Shown here one piece after another: positions 7,632-15,998 of a stretch of 43,455 nt of DNA (positions are counted from its first letter, which is position 1; each line of letters opens with the position of its first letter). The notes beneath the pieces are model-generated. The model did not search any database and was not told the DNA's origin. It was given only the letters and a program-made list of their open reading frames with translations. Made by a program: the position numbers and the translations under genes. The DNA is from Pseudomonas fluorescens (GTDB lineage Bacteria > Pseudomonadota > Alphaproteobacteria > UBA2136 > UBA6156): positions 1-43,455 of the forward strand of contig QFOU01000005.1 of NCBI GenBank assembly GCA_003241595.1, read 5' to 3'.

Positions 7632-7726
7632 CGCGCAGGAGGTCACCAATGGTTCCCGTTTGTGGCTTTGACGATCCCGACATGTACAAGTGGGCAAAAC
7701 GCAAACAGGGGCCGTTTTGACCCCTG
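7632..7726. repeat. Conserved intergenic element, copy 2
   Basis: Same order as the element after hpf: CAGGGG hairpin, CTTGTACA, 26 bases, GGAACC, CCTCCTGCGCG and GGGC on the minus strand. Read on the plus strand it contains AGGAGG, six bases, then ATG 7649 and 23 codons ending TGA 7718-7720 inside the terminator hairpin. The corresponding start codon is ACG in copy 1, so RNA rather than peptide conservation is more likely. Confidence 0.6.
7696..7726 (-). terminator. sdhB terminator
   Basis: Minus strand CAGGGGTC-AAAAC-GGCCCCTG (one G-U pair) followed by TTTGCGTTTT, 23 bases beyond the sdhB stop. Confidence 0.85.
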
Positions 7727-7748
7727 CCTTTCTTAGCTAAGCTAAGTA

Positions 7749-8777
7749 TTAACCAGCACCCGGGCCACTGTCCTCGGAACGAGTACGTACATCGAGCGGA
7801 TTCTCACGCAGCTCTTTGTAAATCGCCTTCACCTCATCCATCTTGGTGGGCTTGTGCTCAAACGGGAACGGGTTCGGCAACTTACCTTGCTTCACAAGGT
7901 TCAGCGCGTTACCGGTCTGCTTCAGCACACCAACGGGGCCAAGAGCAGCCAGGAGCATGAACGGCTCGTTCACAATACCCCAGGTTTCGATCTCACCCTT
8001 CACCGACATGCTCTTACGGGCACCGATGGTGTTGGTCATACCCGCTTCCATGGCCAAACCGCGCAGCTTCACAATCGCTTCCATCGGGGCCACACCTTTC
8101 GGGCAGGCATCAATGCACATGCTGCAACGGGTGCAATCCCACACACCGTTCTTTTCGCTCAGCTCCTTCAAGCGGCTGGTCTTGTCACCTTCACGCGGGT
8201 CGGCCACAAAACGGTAAGCCTTGGCAAGCGCAGCTGGGCCAATAAAGTCAGGGTTCTCAACCATAGCCGTACAATCACTATAGCAAGCACCACACATAAT
8301 GCAGTTACTCACCATATTCACTTGGTCGAACGAGTTCTTGTTGACGTGGGTTTCCTTCTCAGGCCCATCCTGCACAAACGGGTTGATACCCTTCACCTTT
8401 TCATAGAAAGGCGTGATGTCCACAACAAGGTCTTTCAGTACAGGCTGGTTACGCTGCGGGCCAACCTCAATAACACCGCCCTTGGCAGGCGCAATGTTCT
8501 TGAATTCATTTCCGTTCAGCAGATCAACAACCTTGGTCTTACAGGCCAAACGGCTACGACCATTGATATACATACCGCAGCTTCCGCAAATGCTCGCGCG
8601 GCAGCTCCGACGGAAGGTCAAAGTACCGTCGATCTCACCCTTGATCCACTCCAACGCCTGCAGCACGGTAATGCGCTCATCGCAGGGCACTTCAAAGTCC
8701 TGCGTTTTCTGCACCAGCTTATCATTGATAATGGTGCCACGCAGAATGCGGAAAGTTACGTTTGTCTTGGTTTCCAT
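7749..8777 (-). CDS. sdhB: Succinate dehydrogenase iron-sulfur subunit, with an extra cluster cysteine
   Basis: 342 residues, longer than the usual ~260 of proteobacterial SdhB because of a C-terminal extension. Electron-transfer subunit from FAD to quinone. [2Fe-2S] ligands C59, C64, C67 and C79 (CRASICGSCG...C). The next group is C159-x2-C162-x2-C165-x3-C169, and the last is C215-x2-C218-x2-C221-x3-C225-P. C218 occupies the position that is Ile in E. coli SdhB and Val in FrdB. A Cys there is known to convert the [3Fe-4S] cluster to [4Fe-4S], so two [4Fe-4S] clusters are predicted. ATG 8777 has AGGAG overlapping the sdhA stop. No sdhC or sdhD lies beside it. Confidence 0.93.
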   Translation of the reverse strand: METKTNVTFRILRGTIINDKLVQKTQDFEVPCDERITVLQALEWIKGEIDGTLTFRRSCRASICGSCGMYINGRSRLACKTKVVDLLNGNEFKNIAPAKGGVIEVGPQRNQPVLKDLVVDITPFYEKVKGINPFVQDGPEKETHVNKNSFDQVNMVSNCIMCGACYSDCTAMVENPDFIGPAALAKAYRFVADPREGDKTSRLKELSEKNGVWDCTRCSMCIDACPKGVAPMEAIVKLRGLAMEAGMTNTIGARKSMSVKGEIETWGIVNEPFMLLAALGPVGVLKQTGNALNLVKQGKLPNPFPFEHKPTKMDEVKAIYKELRENPLDVRTRSEDSGPGAG

Positions 8778-8789
8778 AATATTCGGCTC

Positions 8790-10490
8790 CTAGTAACTAC
8801 GCACTTTCGGCGCATATTCAGGGTTATCAACCTGACGCACCGCATCACGGCCCAACACCACATCACCGTTTTCATTCACAGTACTGGTAATGTGCACGAT
8901 CCAATCTTGGTCATTACGGTCAGGGAAGTCGGTACGCGCCTGTGCCCCACGGCTTTCCGTGCGCTCAATCGCGGCCTTCACAGTCGCTTCTGCCAACAAT
9001 ACCAGGTTGTTCAACTCCATGGCGGTAATCACATCGGTGTTAAAGGCATCGCTCTTGTCGTCCACAAACACACGCTTCATATCAGCCTTGGCTTTAACCA
9101 CGGCTTCCCATGCTTTTTCCAAACCTTCGGCATTCCGGAACACGCCGCAATATTCCTGCATCGCTTCGGTCAGATCATGACGAATCTGGGCTTGTTTAAT
9201 ACCATTCTCGCTGGAACGTGCCTTCAATTCGGCAATTTGTGCCGAAACTTTTTGAAGATCACTCGCATCACATTCCGGCCACTCTTTGCCTTCACGATTA
9301 TTCACAAAATCGACCATATCCTTGCCGGTAATTTTCCCGAACACGATAGTTTCAAGCAAACTATTCGCCCCAAGACGGTTAGCTCCATGCACACTCACAC
9401 ACGCCGCTTCACCCGCTGCAAAAAGCCCCTTAAGTTGTTCAGAATGACCAACTTTATCGGTACGAATCCCACCCATGGTATAGTGGCAAGTCGGACGAAC
9501 CGGAATCGGTTGGTCAATCGGATCCACACCTTCAAAGTCCATGGAAAGCTGACGAATCTGCGGCAAACGCTCCAGAATCAAATCACGGCCAAGGTGGCGC
9601 ACATCAAGGAAAACACCCCCATTTACGCCATTACCTTCCAGAATTTCCGTGGTCATACTACGGCTAACCACATCACGGCTCGCAAGCTCAAGCTTGTTCG
9701 GAGCATACTTGTGCATAAAGCGCTGACCATCTTTACCAATCAGGTAAGCCCCCTCCCCACGCACACCTTCCGAAATCAGAATCCCCGAATTCCGCAAGCC
9801 GGTCGGGTGGAACTGCACAAATTCAAGGTCAGCCGCCGCAGCGCCAGCACGCATAGCATGCGCCAAACCATCACCGGTATTGGTCATGGCATTCGTGTTA
9901 CTCGCAAACAAACGACCATAACCACCAGTCGCCACACATACAGCTTTGGCTTTAATTTGGTGAAGCTTACCCGTCTTGATATCCATAACAATGGCACCAC
10001 TGGCACGGCCATTGTCAGTGGTAATTTTCATCAAAAAGTACTCGTCATACACCTTGGTACCCAGTTTAATGGCCTGCTCCCAAAGGGTGTGCAACATGGC
10101 ATGCCCCGTACGGTCAGCCGCATAAGCGGTACGCGGGAAGTTCTGTCCACCAAACGCACGCTGGGCAATGGTACCGTCCTCTTCACGGGAGAACGGACAC
10201 CCCATAGCGTCCATATCCAACACCGCCTGCGGAGCTTCGCTGCACATCAGGTCAATACTGTCCTGATCCCCTACATAGTCAGCACCTTTAACGGTATCGT
10301 AGGCGTGATGACGCCAGTCGTCCTTCGGGTTAATCGCAGCGTTCACACCACCTTGTGCGGCACAGCTGTGGCTGCGCAACGGGTGGATCTTGCTCACAAC
10401 TGCGGTATCAAGCCCGGCGGTAATACCCTCAAACGCCGCGCGCATGCCGGCCAAGCCGGCGCCAATAATAAGAATGTCGTGCTGAATCAT
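8790..10490 (-). CDS. sdhA: Succinate dehydrogenase flavoprotein subunit
   Basis: 566 residues from ATG 10490 (a TTG two codons upstream is possible). Oxidises succinate to fumarate in the TCA cycle. N-terminal FAD dinucleotide fold DILIIGAGLAGMRAA; HSCAAQGGVNAAI contains the His (H41) expected to hold FAD covalently. Active-site segments: EFVQFHPTGL, SEGVRGEGAYL, RPTCHYTMGGI and GANRLGANSLLE. The sequence differs in many places from the standard alphaproteobacterial SdhA (~595 residues), in line with the unusual SdhB. First gene of a two-gene unit sdhA-sdhB, with a 12-base gap to sdhB. Membrane anchors must be elsewhere or of another type. Confidence 0.95.
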   Translation of the reverse strand: MIQHDILIIGAGLAGMRAAFEGITAGLDTAVVSKIHPLRSHSCAAQGGVNAAINPKDDWRHHAYDTVKGADYVGDQDSIDLMCSEAPQAVLDMDAMGCPFSREEDGTIAQRAFGGQNFPRTAYAADRTGHAMLHTLWEQAIKLGTKVYDEYFLMKITTDNGRASGAIVMDIKTGKLHQIKAKAVCVATGGYGRLFASNTNAMTNTGDGLAHAMRAGAAAADLEFVQFHPTGLRNSGILISEGVRGEGAYLIGKDGQRFMHKYAPNKLELASRDVVSRSMTTEILEGNGVNGGVFLDVRHLGRDLILERLPQIRQLSMDFEGVDPIDQPIPVRPTCHYTMGGIRTDKVGHSEQLKGLFAAGEAACVSVHGANRLGANSLLETIVFGKITGKDMVDFVNNREGKEWPECDASDLQKVSAQIAELKARSSENGIKQAQIRHDLTEAMQEYCGVFRNAEGLEKAWEAVVKAKADMKRVFVDDKSDAFNTDVITAMELNNLVLLAEATVKAAIERTESRGAQARTDFPDRNDQDWIVHITSTVNENGDVVLGRDAVRQVDNPEYAPKVRSY

Positions 10491-10785
10491 GGCCAAAAGT
10501 AAACCACACCCCGGCTAGGGTTTTCAAGATTCCACAAGATAAAAACGCCCAATCCTGCGGCTTTTACCTATCCCTACGCGCTTCCCTAGCCACACCTTTC
10601 TGTAACCATCAGACAATCCAACAAAGTTGGCAAAATACCCACCAAGAACTTTTTCACTACTATAGTGTAAAAAGCTTTCTTTCACTTGCATACCATCCCC
10701 CCATGTGCCATAAGCCGCGTTAACTATCCAAAAAGCCGATTGGATAGCCGCATTAAGCTTAAACCTCGGCAAAGTAAGACAAGTT
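10491..10785. promoter_or_regulatory. Divergent sdhA/rpsA control region and structured rpsA leader
   Basis: Two inverted repeats stand out. CTTTTTCACTA-CTA-TAGTGTAAAAAG (10649-10675) is near-perfect and contains a TATAGT that could be a -10 box. CTATCCAA-AAAGCCGA-TTGGATAG (10724-10747) is a perfect 8-bp hairpin ending 38 bases before the rpsA start, flanked by two copies of AGCCGCRTTAA (10713 and 10747). The rpsA start lacks a standard Shine-Dalgarno sequence, as is known for autoregulated rpsA leaders. Confidence 0.5.
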
Positions 10786-12603
10786 ATGTCCGAATTTACC
10801 AAAACCTCCGAGTTCGTAGTCTCTCCCGAAACCCTCAAGGGTGCGTTTGACGTTGATTTCGCCAAGCGCCTTGAAGACACCTTCACCAACGAGCACCCCG
10901 TTGTGGGCAGCGTTGTTAAGGGTATCGTCGTCAAGATGGACAGCGAGTGCGTAACTCTGGATATCGGCCTCAAATCTGAAGGTCGCATTCCGCTCAAGGA
11001 ATTCGAAGATTTCGAAACCTCCGAAGTCAAGGTTAAGGTTGGCGACATTGTTGACGTGTTCGTCGAAAGCCTCGATGACCGCCGCTCCGAAGCCCGCCTC
11101 AGCCGCGAAAAAGCCCGCCGCGAAGAAGTCCTGACCACTCTCGAAAACGCCCACAAGGCCAACGAGACCGTTAAGGGCGTTATCTTCGGTAAGGTCAAGG
11201 GCGGTTTCATGGTCGATGTCACCGGCGTTCTGGGCTTCCTGCCCGGCAGCCAGCTCGACGCCAAGCCGATCACCGACGCCACTCCGTTCATGTACATCCC
11301 GCTTGAGTTCCAAGTGGTCAAGCTCGACCGTAAGCGCAACAACCTCATCGTCAGCCGCCGTGCGGTTACCGATGAAGGCAGCACCGGTTCGCGTGATGAG
11401 ATCATGGCCGACATGCGCGAAGGTAAGGTACTTAAGGGTACCGTGAAGAACATCACCGACTACGGTGCGTTCCTCGACCTCGGCGGCATCGATGGTCTGC
11501 TGCACATCACCGACATCGCCTGGCACCGCATCGGTCACCCGTCCGAAGTTCTGACCGTAGGTCAAACCGTTGATGTCATCGTCACCCGCTTCGACGAAAA
11601 GACCCAGCGCGTGAGCCTCGGCCTCAAGCAACTCCGCGACGATCCGTGGACCAAGGTCGACAACACCTACCCGATCGGCGCACGCGTCGAAGGCAAGATC
11701 ACCAACCTCACCGACTACGGTGCGTTTGTTGAGCTCGCACCGGGCGTAGAAGGCCTCATCCACGTGACCGAAATGTCCTGGACCCGTAAGAACGTGCACC
11801 CCTCCAAGGTGGTCAGCACTGGTCAAACGGTTAGCGTACAGGTTCTGGAAATCGACCGCGAAAAGCGTCGTATCTCCTTGGGCCTCAAGCAAACCCAGGA
11901 TAACCCGTGGGATGCATTCACCAAGGCGCACAATGTTGGCGACAAGGTTGAAGGCACCGTGCGTAGCCTCACCGACTTCGGTCTGTTCGTGGCCCTCACG
12001 GAAGAAATCGACGGTCTCGTACACGTGTCCGACCTCTCTTGGGATGTCAGCGGCGAAGAAGCCCTGCAATCCTACAAGAAGGGCGACAAGGTTGAAGCCG
12101 TTATTCTGGCTATCGACCCCGCCAAGGAACGCGTTGCCCTCGGTATCAAGCAACTCGCTGGCGATCCGTTCGCTCACATTGCCGACACCCGCGCCAAGGG
12201 CGACGTGGTTAAGGTGACCGTGGTCGACACCGACGCCGACAGCATCACCGTGAGCCTCGATGGCGTAGAAGTGAGCATCCGTGCTCGCGACCTCGGCATC
12301 GACAAGGCTGAGCAAGACACCAACCGCTACAAGGAAGGCCAAACCATCGACGCCAAGATCACCGTCTTGTCGAAGAAGGATCGCAAGCTGTCCCTGAGCG
12401 TACGTGCCCTGCAACAGGATGAAGAGCGCGCTGCCGTTGCCGAATACGCCAACCAGTCTGAAGAAGGCGACAGCGCACTTGCTGCTGCTCTGAAGCAGGC
12501 TCAGGCCAAGGGCACCAAGAAGTCCTCCGACACCGAAGAAGCTGCTGCTCCTAAGGCCAAGAAGGCTCCTGCCAAGAAGAAAGCCGAAGCCGCTGCCGAG
12601 TAA
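10786..12603 (+). CDS. rpsA: 30S ribosomal protein S1
   Basis: 605 residues, somewhat longer than the usual ~560. Six S1/OB RNA-binding repeats: about 37-104, 120-186, 206-275, 292-361, 378-448 and 465-532. The typical repeats read G-x-V-x-x-I-T-D-Y-G-A-F followed by GLLHITDIAW or GLIHVTEMSW. The C-terminal ~60 residues are an Ala/Lys-rich tail (KAKKAPAKKKAEAAAE) that makes up the extra length. It helps mRNAs dock on the 30S subunit. It stands alone, without the cmk and ihfB neighbours common elsewhere, and is divergent from sdhA. Codons are strongly biased toward C-ending ones, as expected for high expression. A strong terminator follows. Confidence 0.97.
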   Translation: MSEFTKTSEFVVSPETLKGAFDVDFAKRLEDTFTNEHPVVGSVVKGIVVKMDSECVTLDIGLKSEGRIPLKEFEDFETSEVKVKVGDIVDVFVESLDDRRSEARLSREKARREEVLTTLENAHKANETVKGVIFGKVKGGFMVDVTGVLGFLPGSQLDAKPITDATPFMYIPLEFQVVKLDRKRNNLIVSRRAVTDEGSTGSRDEIMADMREGKVLKGTVKNITDYGAFLDLGGIDGLLHITDIAWHRIGHPSEVLTVGQTVDVIVTRFDEKTQRVSLGLKQLRDDPWTKVDNTYPIGARVEGKITNLTDYGAFVELAPGVEGLIHVTEMSWTRKNVHPSKVVSTGQTVSVQVLEIDREKRRISLGLKQTQDNPWDAFTKAHNVGDKVEGTVRSLTDFGLFVALTEEIDGLVHVSDLSWDVSGEEALQSYKKGDKVEAVILAIDPAKERVALGIKQLAGDPFAHIADTRAKGDVVKVTVVDTDADSITVSLDGVEVSIRARDLGIDKAEQDTNRYKEGQTIDAKITVLSKKDRKLSLSVRALQQDEERAAVAEYANQSEEGDSALAAALKQAQAKGTKKSSDTEEAAAPKAKKAPAKKKAEAAAE

Positions 12604-12635
12604 TCGACAAACGCTCCGGCCCTTCTCGGGTCCGC

Positions 12636-12670
12636 AAAAAGCCCGTCACTTAGGTGACGGGCTTTTTTTT
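12636..12670. terminator. rpsA terminator
   Basis: A5, GCCCGTCACT-TA-GGTGACGGGC, T8. It can also act for the converging gene ending at 12699. Confidence 0.93.
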
Positions 12671-12698
12671 GATCGCAAAACGAAAGGGGGCAGGCGGT

Positions 12699-13184
12699 TT
12701 AATCGAAGATGCCGTAAGGCACCTTGTCCGCGCTCAGTTCAGAAAGCGCACCATCGCGGTAAATGCTGAAGCACTTGGGCTTCCCATTCTCTTCGCCGGC
12801 CACAAACACTTGCACGTTATAGGTTTCGCCAACGCCCGGCAAAACCAGCATCCACATGCCGTGCCGCTCCGAGAAGCTCCATTCATAGATCTTCTTCAAA
12901 AGCGCTTTGTTGCCAATGATCGGCTCCAATGCACCGGGCTGCGTCTCTTTCACACGGCCCGCAAGGTTACCGAACACTCCGAACCGAAGGGAACCATCTC
13001 GCTCGATAGTCGAGTTGATCTGCACGATCCCCCAGCGCATGGCGCCAGAATCAGCAGCATATTGCTGGATCCCCTGATAGCAGGCATTTCCCTTGGGCGG
13101 AGGAGAGAATTCAGCCGCACTCGCGACCGAAGCCCCTACACCCCACACAAGCGCAAGCGCGCAAACACGTGCTAATACAGTCAT
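12699..13184 (-). CDS. Exported protein of unknown function, 161 residues
   Basis: Not recognised. Start at ATG 13184, six bases after AAGGAGG; the GTG at 13190 would overlap the site. Signal peptide MTVLARVCALALVWGVGASVASA, likely cut before AEFSPPP. The mature part has two cysteines (GNACYQG and KPKCFSIY), which could pair. It has beta-like strands MRWGIVQINSTIERDGSLRF and GMWMLVLPGVGETYNVQVFV. It is the last gene of the exported-protein block but has its own promoter (13242-13269) and lacks the shared Cys domains of its neighbours. Confidence 0.8.
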   Translation of the reverse strand: MTVLARVCALALVWGVGASVASAAEFSPPPKGNACYQGIQQYAADSGAMRWGIVQINSTIERDGSLRFGVFGNLAGRVKETQPGALEPIIGNKALLKKIYEWSFSERHGMWMLVLPGVGETYNVQVFVAGEENGKPKCFSIYRDGALSELSADKVPYGIFD

Positions 13185-13241
13185 AAACACCCTCCTTCAA
13201 GGCTAGAAAAAACACGTCAGATATTTCAATTTCCATAAAAA

Positions 13242-13269
13242 TGTATACCAAACACTGCTGCGCCACCAA
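13242..13269 (-). promoter_or_regulatory. Promoter of the 161-residue exported protein
   Basis: Minus strand -35 TTGGTG (13269-13264), 16-base spacer, -10 TATACA (13247-13242), 58 bases before the start codon. Confidence 0.6.
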
Positions 13270-13270
13270 G

Positions 13271-13300
13271 TAAAAAAGACTGCCGCAGCAGTCTTTTTTA
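13271..13300. terminator. Terminator after the phage-tail-type lysozyme gene
   Basis: A6, GACTGC-CGCA-GCAGTC, T6. Symmetrical, so it works in both directions; it ends the gene at 13319. Confidence 0.9.
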
Positions 13301-13318
13301 CTTAATCTAAACACTAAC

Positions 13319-14791
13319 TTAAGACGCGGCCTCAGTCCGACACATCTTCACCTTCAGCATCTTGGCATCTTCACTCACATCAAGATCATCCGCACACAGG
13401 TCTGCAATAGCTTTAACAACGTCATAACCACGCGGCTGGATGCTTTCCACCACCGTCTCTTCGGTCACCGTAGAGGTTACATTAGACTTACCACCAGAAC
13501 TCGTCGGGCCGGCAGCAGGATTGAGATTCAAACCAGATTGCAGGATCGCATTCGCCAACAGCGCCGAAACGATGTTTCCCGAGCTGAAGTTGATGTTGTT
13601 ACCACCCGTCAGCGTCGTCAAACCACCCAGACCTGCCAACTGGGTCAGGTTCACACCCAAACCGCTATTCTGGCTGGTCGCGGCAACCAAGGCACCGGTT
13701 CCACTTCCATTCGGGTTAGAGATGGGCTTGCCGCCAGTCTTGGTACTATTGGTACTGTCGGTATCGTAAGTAACAGGGCTGTTCATCGCGACCAGAATGC
13801 TGCGGGCACTGCTCAAACGGTCGGCTCCGCCCATACGGCCATACACTTCACCCGCCACTTTTTTCGGGATCTCATACTTATCAACGATAATACCGGTCTT
13901 GGCTTCTAACGAGACATTGGGATCGGTAAACGCCGCATAGCTCCCCTTCAACTGCTTGGGCAGGTCAGCGATCAGATACTCAATCTGCTTATTGTGGGTC
14001 CCCTGCAAACCGTTAGGACTAAGGTTCTTACCGTCCACATAGTTCAACATATCGGTCGCACGTCCCACACCCGTGCTGGTATCATGGTACTGGGCGATAC
14101 CGAACGACGTATAAACACCGTTCTGCTTATCCCCGCGGGAAAGGGCACCATTGGTGGTCGTCAGCACATGCTTGCCCGTTTCCTTGTCGTAAACCCACTT
14201 GTTGCTCACGAACATATTGCTCTCGTGCATCAGGTTACCGGCAACGGCCGCAGTGGCATTGTCGTCGTAACCGGCATCCTTCATCTGCTGCTTGTAAGAC
14301 TCAACCAATCCCCAGGAAATGTTCTTGCCTTTGATCTTATAGTTCTCGGGCGGGTAATACATACCGGTCGAACGGTCAGACCCGATGGCCTGCACGGTCG
14401 CACCATCAGCGCTGGCCGTCTGGGTCATGCCAGAAACAGGCTCCTTCGCGGCCACATCGATCGGATTACATTTTTCATCGACAGCCTTCTGGGTCGCAGC
14501 ACTATCACGCTCTTCCTGCTTGGCCTTGGCCTCTTCACAGGCTTTGCGGGCCTTCTCCTGTTCAGCAGCGGCCAACTTCTCAGTGTCTGTATCTGTAGTG
14601 CTCTCCGTGGCAACGGCGGGCATCGAATCCACACGCGACGGGTCAGGCTGAACCGAAACATACGGATCAACATACGTACTCTGGCTTTCATAACCGGTGC
14701 TATTCGCGTCTATTGCCGCCCAAGCGCCGCTGGCTGCGGTTGCAGCCACCACACTCAATCCAAAACCGAGTCCAGAACCAAGAGTTTTCAT
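13319..14791 (-). CDS. Exported modular wall hydrolase with phage-tail-type lysozyme core
   Basis: 490 residues from ATG 14791 (AAAGGAG upstream). Signal peptide 1-26, mature start AIDANSTGYES. Region 60-120 is a charged helix with KARKACEEAKAKQEERDSAA and a pair C85-x22-C108, then IDVAAKEPVS. Core about 160-330 resembles the phage tail lysozyme domain: AVAGNLMHESNMF with probable catalytic E190, then SFGIAQYHD (229-237) and KQIEYLIADL. A low-complexity linker (340-450) leads to the C-terminal domain GYDVVKAIADLC with C466-x17-C484. The N- and C-terminal parts match the genes at 15999 and 17753 although the core is a different enzyme. It likely cuts peptidoglycan outside the inner membrane. 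Confidence 0.85.
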   Translation of the reverse strand: MKTLGSGLGFGLSVVAATAASGAWAAIDANSTGYESQSTYVDPYVSVQPDPSRVDSMPAVATESTTDTDTEKLAAAEQEKARKACEEAKAKQEERDSAATQKAVDEKCNPIDVAAKEPVSGMTQTASADGATVQAIGSDRSTGMYYPPENYKIKGKNISWGLVESYKQQMKDAGYDDNATAAVAGNLMHESNMFVSNKWVYDKETGKHVLTTTNGALSRGDKQNGVYTSFGIAQYHDTSTGVGRATDMLNYVDGKNLSPNGLQGTHNKQIEYLIADLPKQLKGSYAAFTDPNVSLEAKTGIIVDKYEIPKKVAGEVYGRMGGADRLSSARSILVAMNSPVTYDTDSTNSTKTGGKPISNPNGSGTGALVAATSQNSGLGVNLTQLAGLGGLTTLTGGNNINFSSGNIVSALLANAILQSGLNLNPAAGPTSSGGKSNVTSTVTEETVVESIQPRGYDVVKAIADLCADDLDVSEDAKMLKVKMCRTEAAS

Positions 14792-14843
14792 AACTCCTTT
14801 ATACAACGCATTTTTAAAAATGCATACAAAAATATAAAATAAC

Positions 14844-14869
14844 GAAAAAGCCTGCCGAAGCAGGCTTTT
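14844..14869 (-). terminator. Terminator after the 343-residue exported protein
   Basis: AAAAGCCTGC-CGAA-GCAGGCTTTT, 14 bases beyond the stop at 14883. Confidence 0.9.
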
Positions 14870-14882
14870 CACAGCATATCCA

Positions 14883-15914
14883 CTAAGGGATGGTCACGGT
14901 CGTGGTCGTCGTGGTGGTCACTTTGGTACCGTCATTCACAGCCACGGTCTTCACCTGCTTGATATTACCATTCGCGCACAGGCTGGTTGTCACATTGGTT
15001 GTTGTGGTCTTGGAATCCTCGGTCACAACAACGGGATCAGCCTTGTTAAGCTCTTCCACAACACTGTCACATGTCGCAGTCGTAGTGGTGGTTCCGGTCG
15101 TCGTACTGCCGGTAGAACTTCCACTTGTCGAACTACTGCTGGCACCGGTCAGCATATTCGTAACCTGCTGGGCTGCCATGGCCGCCACCATGTTCTGCAC
15201 GATCTGGGCAAAGGTGTTCTGGGCTCCCTTAATCTCCGGGATCGTCACGTTACCAACTTGCTGGGTCGCGTTCGCCAATTTATCGGCAATGGCCTGGCCT
15301 GCATTTTGCGGAGAATACGCAAACGCGCTCTGAGGCTCTTTCTCACCGGGGTCAATGTCGCTACCGCCCTTCTGACATTCCTCATCGGCCTTAACGGCCG
15401 CCTTTTTCATGGCGCTGTCATTACCTTGACTACACGCTTTGAAAATAGCCTTGGTCGCATCAATACACGCCTGCGATGCATTATAAGACGAAGCGTTATT
15501 AGCAAGAAATTCCTTCACATCCGCATCACTGCTGGCGTGCTGGGCCGCTTCACCGCTGGCCATGGCACACATCGAGTTGGAAGCCTCATCAAGATTCTCA
15601 GCCGCGGTCTTTTCAGGAGTGGTCGAGGCTGTGGTCGCTTTATCGGCAGTCGCAGCACGCCCCTCAGCAACATCCTTGGCAAAGTTGTCCAGCTCTTGTT
15701 GCGTATATTGATGGGCAGCATTTACCGGAGCAGCGGCAGCAGGCGTAGGCTGGGTAATAGTGTCACCAAACCGCCCGGTGTCAAAATTGCTCGTCGAGGG
15801 CACAGCCTCTCCAAAACGTCCGGCATCAAATGTAGAAGAACCCTGAATATCAGCCCAAACAGTAGTGGCAAGTCCCGCTGCAACAACTGCCAGATATACA
15901 TACGCTCTGCTCAT
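14883..15914 (-). CDS. Exported Thr-rich protein related to the neighbouring hydrolases, no catalytic core
   Basis: 343 residues; ATG 15914 follows AAGGAGAGCTTAA. Signal peptide MSRAYVYLAVVAAGLATTVWA. A short repeat FDAGRFG (29-35) and FDTGRFG (44-50) follows it. At 156-197 it carries a version of the helical Cys motif of its neighbours (FKACSQGNDSAMKKAAVKAD, C161-x18-C180, then IDPGEKEPQS). Residues 240-290 are hydrophobic then Ser/Thr-rich (STSGSSTGSTTTGTTTTTAT). The C-terminal 60 residues have two cysteines and end in a run of Thr. No enzymatic motif seen, so it may be a structural or carrier partner. It follows the M23 gene by 84 bases without a visible terminator. Confidence 0.82.
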   Translation of the reverse strand: MSRAYVYLAVVAAGLATTVWADIQGSSTFDAGRFGEAVPSTSNFDTGRFGDTITQPTPAAAAPVNAAHQYTQQELDNFAKDVAEGRAATADKATTASTTPEKTAAENLDEASNSMCAMASGEAAQHASSDADVKEFLANNASSYNASQACIDATKAIFKACSQGNDSAMKKAAVKADEECQKGGSDIDPGEKEPQSAFAYSPQNAGQAIADKLANATQQVGNVTIPEIKGAQNTFAQIVQNMVAAMAAQQVTNMLTGASSSSTSGSSTGSTTTGTTTTTATCDSVVEELNKADPVVVTEDSKTTTTNVTTSLCANGNIKQVKTVAVNDGTKVTTTTTTTVTIP

Positions 15915-15998
15915 TTAAGCTCTCCTTAACTAATCTGATTCAGCTTAAACAGTTTAACGCGTACTACAAACCGATCCCTGCGGCTTCGCTTAAATATA

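Noticed and set aside
7854..10502. 882-codon plus-strand open frame opposite sdhA and sdhB
   Set aside because: It is the mirror of two well-supported genes, has a composition unlike a real protein (His/Thr/Asn-rich throughout) and no ribosome site.
10759..12414. 551-codon minus-strand open frame opposite rpsA
   Set aside because: Results from the strong codon bias of rpsA; Asp/Val/Gly-rich product with no motif, and rpsA is certain.
13319..14791. Prophage remnant, because of the phage-tail-type lysozyme domain
   Set aside because: The protein has a signal peptide and the same flanking domains as two cellular hydrolases, and no other phage gene, integrase site or attachment repeat is near. 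xerD is a housekeeping recombinase.
14890..15140. Tandem DNA repeat in the gtggtcgtc / Thr-codon region
   Set aside because: These are Thr- and Val-coding low-complexity stretches of the exported protein, not a repeat array.
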